DNA of 64,000 nt. Origin: an uncultured Monoglobus sp. (GTDB lineage: Bacteria; Bacillota; Clostridia; Monoglobales; Monoglobaceae). Positions 48,691-56,933 of this stretch are shown piece after piece. The stretch lies in contig CANPWW010000003.1 in the NCBI GenBank assembly GCA_947585115.1, forward strand, positions 1 through 64,000. The letters run 5' to 3'. The notes beneath the pieces were generated by a model. It was given only the letters and a program-made list of their open reading frames with translations. It searched no databases and was not told where the DNA came from. Position 1 is the first letter of the stretch, and each line of letters begins with the position of its first letter. Position numbers and translations under genes: made by a program.

Positions 48691-50976
48691 ATGAAAAGAA
48701 AAACCGAAAGGGTGGAGCTTCACGCGCACACGAAGATGAGCGAAACGGACGGTATAATTTCGGCCGAAGAACTGATCGAGCACGCGGTTGTCGCGGGGCA
48801 TACGGCTGTCGCCGTTACGGATCACGGCGTTGTGCAGGCTTTCCCGAGAGCGCAGCGGGCGTTTGATGAACTGAAACAATACGTAAAAAATTTTAAGGTG
48901 ATTTACGGAATGGAAGGCTTGGTCGCGGATAATATATCGGGCGGAACCGACGTCGAAGATCTTGAAAAAGCCGCCTCATCTTGTTTTCCCGTGATGCTGC
49001 TCGCGAAAAATGCCGAGGGTCTCAAAAACCTTTACGAATTGGTTTCCAAATCCCATACCGAATATATGTACAAAAACACGCCCTATATCCCCAAAAGTCT
49101 GCTGCAAAGCCTGCGAGAGGGCTTATTGGTCGGAGCGGCGGCCGACGGAGAACTGTACAGAGCCGCGTCGAGTCAAAAAAGCGGCGCGAAAATCGAAGAG
49201 ATCGCGGCTTTTTATGATTACTTCGAGGTTCAGCCTCCCGCCGTATACCAAGCGGCCGACAGCGCGCCGGACGAAACGGAAATTAAGGAGGATCTGCGGA
49301 AAATTGCGGAGCTTGGGGAAAGACTTGATAAACCCGTTGTCGCCGTAGGCAATGTTCACTTTATTCATCCCGAGGATGAAATTTCAAGGCGGGTGCTCAA
49401 AAATCAAGACCCGAAATACCAAAGCGGATTGTATTTCCGCGCCACGGATGAAATGTTAAACGAGTTCCGCTTTATGGGCGAGGAAAAAGCTTATGAGATT
49501 GTGGTCGCAAACACGAACAAAATCGCCGATATGACAGATGAGCCAAGGCCGATCAAGGACGGATTTTTTCCGCCTGTTTTTGAAAACAGCGATCGGGAGT
49601 TGACCGAGATGTGCCGAGCGAGAGCGCGGGAGATATACGGCGATGCTTTGCCCGACATCGTGAGCGGCCGCTTGGAGCGAGAGCTTGAACTCATTTTAAA
49701 GACAGGCTGTTCCGCGCAGTACGTTATAGCAAGCAGATTGGCGAAAAAGTCAGCCGAGGCAGGCTATCTTGTGGGATCCCGCGGCTCGGTCGGCGCGTCC
49801 TTCACGGCATTTTTGGCCGGCATCACGGAAATTAATCCGCTGTCTCCCCACTATATCTGCCCGAATTGCGCGCACAGCGAGTTTCTTGAGGCAGGCGGGT
49901 ACCGTACGGGCGTTGATCTGCCCGACAAGGTTTGCCCGATATGCGGCGCGCCGATGAAAAAAGACGGCTTTGATGTTCCGCTTGAAATTTTTTTCGGCAT
50001 TAACGGAGAAAAACGGCCTGACATTGACCTGAATTTTTCGGGCGAATATCAAGCGGAGGCGCAAAAACACGCGAGCCGCATCCTTGGCAAAGATCATGTG
50101 TTCAGAGTCGGGGTCATAGGCACAATATCCGACACGCAGGCCGCCGATATGACAAAAAAATATTTTGAGCAATGGGGTCTGGATAAAGAACAGGCTTTGG
50201 CGGCCGAGAGGATTATCGGAGTAAAACGCCTCGACCAGGTTCACCCGGGCGGCCTTATCCTCTGTCCGCAAACACCGGAGCAGAACGAGCTTTTCCCAAT
50301 ATGGCACAAGTCCGATGATCCCGATATAGCGGTCACGCATTTTGACATATACGCGCTCTTTGATCACTTGGCTATACTTGATGTTCTAAAACACAGCGAT
50401 CCGACCGTTCTGCATCATCTGGAAAAAAAGACCGGTGTTCGCGCAAAGGATGTGCCGCTTCGCGACCCAAAGGTTATTGAGTGCATAGCGAAAGGCAGAA
50501 CCGACGGTATAACCGAATTTGGCAGAGAGTTTGTCTTGAGAATGCTGGAAATTGCCAAGCCGACAACATTTTACGAACTTATTAAAATTTCCGCGCTGCA
50601 GCACGGGACGTACACATGGACCGACAACGCGAGAGATCTGATCGAAAGCGGCACCGCGGGTCTTTCGGAAGTGATCGCCACGCGGGAGGATATAATGCTG
50701 TACTTAACAAATAAGGGGATCGACACGGAGACCGCTTATCAAATTGCGGAGTATGTGCGCAAAGGCATGGCGTGGCGCTATGGACTGCCTGAGGAATACG
50801 AGAGCCTCATGAGGTCCCGCGGCGTTCCCGAATGGTATATGGATTCCTGCGAAAAAATCGGCTATCTCTTCCCGAAAGCTCACACGATATCCTATGTGAT
50901 CTTCGCGGCGCGCATAGCTTATTATAAAGTATATTATCCGAAGCAGTTTGACGAGGTTATAAAAAATCTCGCGTAA
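48691..50976 (+). CDS. PolC-type DNA polymerase III alpha-subunit paralogue, 761 aa, lacking the OB and 3'-5' exonuclease regions and the PolC C-terminus
   Basis: PolC-like PHP 'LHAHTKMSETDGI...TDHGVVQAFP', 'LVGSRGSVGASFTAFLAGITEINPLSPHYICPNC', palm 'RPDIDLNFSGEYQ', 'FPKAHTISYVIFAARIAYYKVYYP'. Confidence 0.92.
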   Translation: MKRKTERVELHAHTKMSETDGIISAEELIEHAVVAGHTAVAVTDHGVVQAFPRAQRAFDELKQYVKNFKVIYGMEGLVADNISGGTDVEDLEKAASSCFPVMLLAKNAEGLKNLYELVSKSHTEYMYKNTPYIPKSLLQSLREGLLVGAAADGELYRAASSQKSGAKIEEIAAFYDYFEVQPPAVYQAADSAPDETEIKEDLRKIAELGERLDKPVVAVGNVHFIHPEDEISRRVLKNQDPKYQSGLYFRATDEMLNEFRFMGEEKAYEIVVANTNKIADMTDEPRPIKDGFFPPVFENSDRELTEMCRARAREIYGDALPDIVSGRLERELELILKTGCSAQYVIASRLAKKSAEAGYLVGSRGSVGASFTAFLAGITEINPLSPHYICPNCAHSEFLEAGGYRTGVDLPDKVCPICGAPMKKDGFDVPLEIFFGINGEKRPDIDLNFSGEYQAEAQKHASRILGKDHVFRVGVIGTISDTQAADMTKKYFEQWGLDKEQALAAERIIGVKRLDQVHPGGLILCPQTPEQNELFPIWHKSDDPDIAVTHFDIYALFDHLAILDVLKHSDPTVLHHLEKKTGVRAKDVPLRDPKVIECIAKGRTDGITEFGREFVLRMLEIAKPTTFYELIKISALQHGTYTWTDNARDLIESGTAGLSEVIATREDIMLYLTNKGIDTETAYQIAEYVRKGMAWRYGLPEEYESLMRSRGVPEWYMDSCEKIGYLFPKAHTISYVIFAARIAYYKVYYPKQFDEVIKNLA

Positions 50977-50979
50977 ACA

Positions 50980-51020
50980 AACGGCCCGCGGCAGATGATA
51001 AACGCGTCTGCCGCGGGTCG
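50980..51020. terminator. terminator-like hairpin between convergent genes
   Basis: cccgcggcagatgataaacgcgtctgccgcggg. Confidence 0.7.
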
Positions 51021-51037
51021 AAATGATAGAATTGTTT

Positions 51038-51922
51038 TTATTGCCACTCTTTAAAATCAAACGCCAAATTAGGCAATTCGGGAACGAATAATTGTATGAT
51101 CTCTTGTATCATAATATAATCCTCGTGATCGTCGTAATCCATTGTGCTCCACGTTATATCCTTTTTGAGAAAATTCTTGTATTTGATAGGCAGATCAATG
51201 CTGTTCTTTTTCTTTTTTAATTTTTTTGCTATAATACTGTCAACGGGACAATTCGCGTGGTCCAGAGAGAATATTTTTAATCCCCCAAGGCCCAATCGGT
51301 CTTTAAATCCACAAACGCAAACATAATATTTCACAGCCATATTAAACAGCTTTTGAAATCTTCCAAAGGTAAACTCCTTTTTGATTTCACATATTTTCTT
51401 TTTTATTTTTATTATTTCCGTGTCTTCCGAAGAATACAGCTCCCAGAGAAAATCAAATTTTTCTTCCTTGGAATATTCATCAAGCACTCTTTCCAATACC
51501 GGGCTGCAGTCTTTTATTATGTCGTCTGTTTTGCTTTCGTCGATATTGCCCGAATGTTTATTTTTGGCGCGGAGCATCGCGTCCGGCCACGCTTTTCTCA
51601 AGCAGGCATACTGCACGTTTTTTTGCATCACTTTTGGATCGGCTCCCGCTTTCATCGCCCTTTCCAAATAACCAAAGCTCTTATTTCCGAACATCTCTCT
51701 GAAACAGAATTTTATAACATCATCCGTCCAATCTTTTATTAAACCGTCCCATTGTATATTTTCTTGAGATTTTTCCGTGCCTGTTTTCGGTTTCAGCGCC
51801 TTTTCCAAATATTCAAAATCACTTCCAAAGATTTCTCTGAACATGAATTTTGCGGCATCATTCCTGTCAATGCCGCAAATTTTCTCCGAGCCGCTTTTTT
51901 GGGCGCAACGATTTTTGTCCAT
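51038..51922 (-). CDS. protein of unknown function with tandem internal duplication; AT-rich
   Basis: 294-aa ORF; two similar ~46-aa units (KFMFREIFG...FEYLEKALK / KFCFREMFG...FGYLERAMK). Confidence 0.75.
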   Translation of the reverse strand: MDKNRCAQKSGSEKICGIDRNDAAKFMFREIFGSDFEYLEKALKPKTGTEKSQENIQWDGLIKDWTDDVIKFCFREMFGNKSFGYLERAMKAGADPKVMQKNVQYACLRKAWPDAMLRAKNKHSGNIDESKTDDIIKDCSPVLERVLDEYSKEEKFDFLWELYSSEDTEIIKIKKKICEIKKEFTFGRFQKLFNMAVKYYVCVCGFKDRLGLGGLKIFSLDHANCPVDSIIAKKLKKKKNSIDLPIKYKNFLKKDITWSTMDYDDHEDYIMIQEIIQLFVPELPNLAFDFKEWQ

Positions 51923-52078
51923 TTGGGATCACACTCCATATTATATTAATTTTCTTATAAAAAATATGTAAATTTATTATAATCCAAACATAATATTTTG
52001 TCAATTGTACAAATTTTTGAGTGTATCTAAAAGGCTGCGGAACTTATAAATAAATTTTAAAAAATCACAAATATAGTA

Positions 52079-52107
52079 TTGACAAGCAATTACTGATGTA
52101 GTATAAT
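52079..52107 (+). promoter_or_regulatory. consensus sigma-A promoter of the LRR surface-protein gene
   Basis: TTGACA-N17-TATAAT. Confidence 0.8.
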
Positions 52108-52121
52108 GTGAGCATAATAAT

Positions 52122-52214
52122 ACGCTTGTAATCTCAAAAACAGACAAGCGTTTTTTCCCAAACATAATTAGCGCTCCAACCGCGCTGCACGGCGTCGGGC
52201 GGCGGCCGTTTTTT
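52122..52214 (+). promoter_or_regulatory. putative structured 5' leader with two terminator-like hairpins
   Basis: acgcttgt...acaagcgt-TTTTTT (52122-52156) and acggc...gccgt-TTTTTT (52189-52214) between promoter and start codon. Confidence 0.45.
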
Positions 52215-52255
52215 GAGGATGATCCAAACACTATTATGTCAGGAGGATATATTTT

Positions 52256-53578
52256 ATGAAAAAATTTATTTCTGTTATTGCTGTATGCGCTATGCTAATT
52301 TGCTCGTTGAACTTGAGCTTTGCATATGGTGATACGGCAGACAACAAAGAATCTGTATCTCGTCGGCTTGTGAGCGCCGCAGAAACAATCGGCAGCGCGC
52401 CTGTCGCGGATGCTCCGTCGGTCACCTCGGGTGCTTTTGAGTATATACTCAATGAAGATCACAGCACGGTGACTGTCACAAAATATACCGATGAGACTGC
52501 CGCGGCAGTCAATTTTCCCGAGCAGCTTGACGGTTACACTGTAATGGGCATATCCGATTCGGTTTTTGAAAGCATGACAACAAAGAACAATATAACAAAT
52601 ATAACAATACCTTCAACCATATCCGAAATAGCGGAGGGCGCGTTCAGGGGATGCAATATGCTGTCGGACATAACCGTTGCCGCGGAGAACTTATATTACA
52701 AATCAGAGAACGGAATTTTATTCAGCAAAGATATGTCACTACTGGTGTTTGCTCCTTCGCAAAAGCTGAATATGATGTACACTATCCCGAACGGAGTTGA
52801 AATACTGTGTCGGTATTCGCTGTGCGGATCAAACCTGATGCGTGTCACGTTCCCGAGAAGCGTAAAGTATATCAAAGCGTACGCGTTTTATGGCGTTGAT
52901 TTATTTTACGGCGGCGAATATCTGGGATATTCAAGCGAATGGGGGCAGGTGCAAATTGAAAAGGAAGGCAACAGCGGTTTATTAAGACCCTCTATTAGCA
53001 GCCTGCCCGATCCGACGCCGATTCCATCCGGCGTTACGCCCGCGCCTGCGATGATCCCCACACCATCGCCAACGCCGACGCCGACGCTAACGCCGTCTGC
53101 GACTCCGACAGCAACGCCGACAATTGCGCCGACACCGACAAATGCGCCGACGGCAACGCCTGCAATTACGCCAACAAACGCGCCGACAGCAACGCCGACA
53201 ATTGTGCCTACAAACGCGCCGACGGCAACGCCGTCAAGCGAGCCGTCGCAGGTTCCAACCGAACAGCCGGTTGAGACTTCATGGAAAATATTAAGCGTAG
53301 ATAAAGATTCGGGCGAAGCGAAAATATTTATTCCCGACGGAACGCCTGAGGGAACGGCCTTCACGCTTATTATGGCGAAGTACAAAAACGATGTTATGCT
53401 CGACTGCGCGATCGAAAGCTTCAAAACGGAGACCGAGGGCGGAAGCGAATATACGGCAAAGCTCGGCCGATTTATCACCTCGGACGTTTTCGACGAAGAT
53501 GTGAAGCTAATGCTGTGGGACGGGACCGACGGAATTAAACCCCTCGCGGAGCCGTTTTATATAAACAAAACCCGATGA
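52256..53578 (+). CDS. secreted BspA-like leucine-rich-repeat protein with Pro/Thr-rich repeat linker
   Basis: signal peptide; 'MGISDSVFESMTTKNNITNITIPSTISEIAEGAFRGCNMLSDITV'; PTATPTIAPTPTNAPTATP linker. Confidence 0.88.
   Translation: MKKFISVIAVCAMLICSLNLSFAYGDTADNKESVSRRLVSAAETIGSAPVADAPSVTSGAFEYILNEDHSTVTVTKYTDETAAAVNFPEQLDGYTVMGISDSVFESMTTKNNITNITIPSTISEIAEGAFRGCNMLSDITVAAENLYYKSENGILFSKDMSLLVFAPSQKLNMMYTIPNGVEILCRYSLCGSNLMRVTFPRSVKYIKAYAFYGVDLFYGGEYLGYSSEWGQVQIEKEGNSGLLRPSISSLPDPTPIPSGVTPAPAMIPTPSPTPTPTLTPSATPTATPTIAPTPTNAPTATPAITPTNAPTATPTIVPTNAPTATPSSEPSQVPTEQPVETSWKILSVDKDSGEAKIFIPDGTPEGTAFTLIMAKYKNDVMLDCAIESFKTETEGGSEYTAKLGRFITSDVFDEDVKLMLWDGTDGIKPLAEPFYINKTR
53138..53245 (+). repeat. 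in-frame 36-bp tandem repeat (3 copies, degenerate extra copy upstream)
   Basis: acaaaygcgccgacrgcaacgcc... encoding TNAPTATP(A/T/S)xxP. Confidence 0.9.
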
Positions 53579-53590
53579 TCTGACGCTGTG

Positions 53591-53619
53591 TTGACAATCC
53601 GTTTGTTTTTGGGTATAAT
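53591..53619 (+). promoter_or_regulatory. consensus sigma-A promoter upstream of the flavodoxin gene
   Basis: TTGACA-N17-TATAAT. Confidence 0.75.
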
Positions 53620-53670
53620 TATATTCGTGGCGCATATATTAGTTTGAAACAATGATCGGAGCGTGATACT

Positions 53671-54195
53671 ATGAATGCAATAGTTATATACAAAAGCAAA
53701 TACGGCTCCACAAAGCGGTACGCGGAGTGGATAGCGGAGGAGCTGGGATGCATAGCGGCAAACGCGAAGGATATTAAGGCGGCCGAGCTTGAAAAATATG
53801 ACAATATAATTTTCGGCGGCGGCATGTATTCCGAGAGCATTGACGGCGTGTCGCTTATAACGAAGAACTTTGATAGGCTCAAAGACAAAAAAGTCGTTAT
53901 TTTCACCGTCGGTCTGACCGATCCGGGGCACAAAAAATATTATAAGTCGGTGGCGGACAGGAACCTGAGCCGGGAGATACAGAGCCGCGTAAAGGTCTTT
54001 AACCTGCCCGGAAAGATGATAATGGAAGATCTGAGCTTTGTTCACCGCAAGGAGCTGGGCGTCTTGAAGGCTATCCTTTCAAAAAAGACCGATCTCAGCG
54101 AGGATGGCAAGCTGCTGCTTGAGCTGTGCGACAAGAGCAACGACTTCATGGATAAAGGCGCGATTGCGCCTATAGTGGCCGAGTTTAAAGAATAA
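53671..54195 (+). CDS. flavodoxin-domain protein
   Basis: 'AIVIYKSKYGSTKRYAEWIAEELG', 'DNIIFGGGMYSESIDGV'. Confidence 0.9.
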   Translation: MNAIVIYKSKYGSTKRYAEWIAEELGCIAANAKDIKAAELEKYDNIIFGGGMYSESIDGVSLITKNFDRLKDKKVVIFTVGLTDPGHKKYYKSVADRNLSREIQSRVKVFNLPGKMIMEDLSFVHRKELGVLKAILSKKTDLSEDGKLLLELCDKSNDFMDKGAIAPIVAEFKE

Positions 54196-54212
54196 CACAG
54201 AATGGTGATAAA

Positions 54213-54761
54213 ATGAAATTGATGATAGCGAGTGACATACACGGCTCAAAATATTACTGTGAAAAAATGATCGAGGCGTACCGCCGCGAGGGAGCGGAAA
54301 GGCTTGTTCTGCTGGGCGATATTCTGTATCATGGTCCGAGAAACGACCTGCCGCGGGACTATGACCCAAAGGCGGTGATCGCGGCGCTGAACGGGCTTTC
54401 GGATGAGATACTTTGCGTGCGCGGCAACTGCGATACCGAGGTCGATCAGATGGTGCTTGACTTTCCGATTATGGCGGACTACGCCGTGATTTTCGACGGC
54501 GCCGCCATGTATCTGAGTCACGGCCATATATACGGCGAGGATACTCCGCCCAAGGGTTTAAGCGGTGGCGTTTTAATATGCGGCCACACCCATGTCCCCA
54601 AGTGCGAGGAAAAGGACGGGTATGTTTACATAAATCCCGGCTCGGTCTCGATCCCGAAAGAAAACAGCCGACATTCCTACATCATATACGAAAACGGCGA
54701 ATACATCTGGAAAGACCTTGAAAAAAACGGCGCCGAATACAAGCGCCGCGGATTTGATTGA
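54213..54761 (+). CDS. yfcE: YfcE-type metallophosphoesterase
   Basis: 'MKLMIASDIHGSKYYCEKM', 'LLGDILYHGPRNDLP', 'VRGNCD', 'LICGHTHVPKCE', 'YINPGSVSIPKE'. Confidence 0.94.
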   Translation: MKLMIASDIHGSKYYCEKMIEAYRREGAERLVLLGDILYHGPRNDLPRDYDPKAVIAALNGLSDEILCVRGNCDTEVDQMVLDFPIMADYAVIFDGAAMYLSHGHIYGEDTPPKGLSGGVLICGHTHVPKCEEKDGYVYINPGSVSIPKENSRHSYIIYENGEYIWKDLEKNGAEYKRRGFD

Positions 54762-54770
54762 TTTTAGGTT

Positions 54771-55622
54771 CTACAAGGTTCCGAGGACCGCGCGGTCGAT
54801 GCCCGCCAGGTCGGGGATTATTTCGATTCCCGTATATCCTCTGGCGTACATCATGTCCGCCACGTCGTCCGCTTGGTTTATACCGACTTCAAAGGCCATG
54901 ATCCCGCCTCTTTTAGGGGCGGTTTTTTCGATTATAACTCTGTAAAAGTCGAGGCCGTCGTCGCCGCCGTCAAGGGCGCCGAGGGGCTCGTGATCCACGA
55001 TCTCGGTCTGAAGATCAAATATATCGTCGGTCGGGATATACGGCGGATTTGAAACGATGCAGTCGTATTCCGCTTTTCTTATCTCGGCGCAAACCGCCTC
55101 GTCTTTGATGTCTCTGAGTATAAAATTCATCCGTCCGCTCAGGCGGTGCCGCTCTCCGTTCCGCTCCGCGACGCGCAGAGCTTTTTCGGACACGTCAAGG
55201 CAGGCCACCGACGCGCGCGGCAGATAGTACGCCAGGCTGACGCCGATGCAGCCGCAGCCGCAGCCGATATCCAGAATATTTACCGCGCCGCGGCTTTTCA
55301 GCTTTTCGATCACCGCCTCGACCAATATTTCGGTATCGCCGCGCGGGATCAGCACATTTTTGTTTACCTCAAAATCAAGCGACATGAACTCGGTTTTGCC
55401 GATGATATACTGAACGGGCATGCCGCTCAGCCGCCTGTTTACCGCCGCGTTGACCTCGATAGCGGCCGCGTCCGACACGGCTGGGTCGCGGGTCAGAAGC
55501 TCGGTTTTGTCAATGCCGAGAATGTTCATAATAATAAGGTCGGCGTCGAGCTCCGGAGAGCCGATGCCGCCGTGGTTTATGAGTTTTTCGTGAGCGCTCC
55601 TGCGCAGTTGTTTCAAGGTCAA
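54771..55622 (-). CDS. prmC: peptide chain release factor N5-glutamine methyltransferase
   Basis: 'ILDIGCGCGCIGVSLA', 'CIVSNPPYIPTDDI'. Confidence 0.95.
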   Translation of the reverse strand: MTLKQLRRSAHEKLINHGGIGSPELDADLIIMNILGIDKTELLTRDPAVSDAAAIEVNAAVNRRLSGMPVQYIIGKTEFMSLDFEVNKNVLIPRGDTEILVEAVIEKLKSRGAVNILDIGCGCGCIGVSLAYYLPRASVACLDVSEKALRVAERNGERHRLSGRMNFILRDIKDEAVCAEIRKAEYDCIVSNPPYIPTDDIFDLQTEIVDHEPLGALDGGDDGLDFYRVIIEKTAPKRGGIMAFEVGINQADDVADMMYARGYTGIEIIPDLAGIDRAVLGTL

Positions 55623-55625
55623 TTA

Positions 55626-55775
55626 TTATTCCTCCATATAAAGTTCCAACGCCTCGGTGAGGTTCTTTATTGCCTCGTCTATTGTTTTGCCTTGTGACGA
55701 AACGCCCGATTCGAGCGCGGTTGAAACATACCAATTATCCTCTTTCTGAATTATAATTGTGGATTTAATTGACAT
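55626..55775 (-). CDS. HicB-like small protein (49 aa; below ORF-track cutoff)
   Basis: MSIKSTIIIQKEDNWYVSTALESGVSSQGKTIDEAIKNLTEALELYMEE*; RBS ggaggc upstream. Confidence 0.75.
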   Translation of the reverse strand: MSIKSTIIIQKEDNWYVSTALESGVSSQGKTIDEAIKNLTEALELYMEE

Positions 55776-55822
55776 TTAGATTGCCTCCTTTTATTTCGGA
55801 ATACTGATCCTCTGTTTTAATA

Positions 55823-56854
55823 CTACCAAATATCGGCCGTTTCGTCTTCGGGGATAACGGCGGTCAGGGACTTTATCGCCACCTCTATCATGCTGTCGTC
55901 GGGCTCGTTGGTCGTTATGTGCTGGAACCACATTCCGGGCGCGCTGATCGCGCGGGTGAACGGATTGTCGTGCCTTCCGGCGAACTTGATAATCTCATAG
56001 GATATTCCGGCAACGATCGGCAAAAGCAGCAGACGCAGTATAACGCGCCAGATCGCCCAGGGCATCGCCGAGAAGATCACGCCTATTCCGGGTATTGCGG
56101 CGAAGGTCTCCTGCTGCCACGGAATTATCGAGAAAACCAGAATACTGATAACCATAACTATCAGCAGAAAGCTGGTTCCGCATCTGGGGTGCAGCCGCGA
56201 CTGGACGCGCACGTTCTCGACCGTCAGCGGCAGACCTTTCTCATAGCAGAAGATCGACTTATGCTCGGCGCCGTGGTACATAAACACGCGCTTGATATCC
56301 TTCATCTGCGCCACCAGCGACAGATACAGAACGAAAATCGCGATTCGCACAACGCCCTCGATCAGGGTCAGCATCGTGTTGCTTTCAACATGCAGAAAGT
56401 CGGTCATAAAGCCCGCGATAAGAGTGGGCAGCAGTATAAACAGACCGACCGACAAAAACAGCGACAGTATGACCGAGCAGTAGATAACCACGTTCATGGC
56501 GGTCTCCGAGTCCAGCTTTTCGTCAAGCCACTTTTCGAACCTGCCGGGTTCCTGCTCTATCTCGTTGCCGTCCTCGTCAACGTCAAAGAATTTGGCCGAG
56601 AACATCAGCGCCTTGACGCCGATTATCATCGAGCCGAAAAAGTTGACGCAGCCGCGGATTATCGGCAGCCCCGCGATCCTGCCGGCTTTTTTCTTTTTTA
56701 TTTCCTGCTCGTCCACAATGATCTCGCCGTCGGGCTTGCGCACCGCGGTGGCGATCTTGAACGGGCCGCGCATCATAACGCCTTCTATAACCGCCTGCCC
56801 GCCGATCGACGTTTTTTTTGCCTTTTGGCAGGCGCTTTCGTTTTTATTTGGCAT
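55823..56854 (-). CDS. DUF1385 membrane protein (YqhQ-like)
   Basis: 'SIGGQAVIEGVMMRGPFKIATAVRKPDGEIIV', 'YHGAEHKSIFCYEKGLPLTVENVRVQSRLHPRCGTSFLL'. Confidence 0.95.
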   Translation of the reverse strand: MPNKNESACQKAKKTSIGGQAVIEGVMMRGPFKIATAVRKPDGEIIVDEQEIKKKKAGRIAGLPIIRGCVNFFGSMIIGVKALMFSAKFFDVDEDGNEIEQEPGRFEKWLDEKLDSETAMNVVIYCSVILSLFLSVGLFILLPTLIAGFMTDFLHVESNTMLTLIEGVVRIAIFVLYLSLVAQMKDIKRVFMYHGAEHKSIFCYEKGLPLTVENVRVQSRLHPRCGTSFLLIVMVISILVFSIIPWQQETFAAIPGIGVIFSAMPWAIWRVILRLLLLPIVAGISYEIIKFAGRHDNPFTRAISAPGMWFQHITTNEPDDSMIEVAIKSLTAVIPEDETADIW

Positions 56855-56933
56855 GTATTTTCTCCTTTTTATAAAGCCTGTTCTTTTATTATACCACAGG
56901 ACTTCTTATATTTCAATGAATATAATGTGAATT

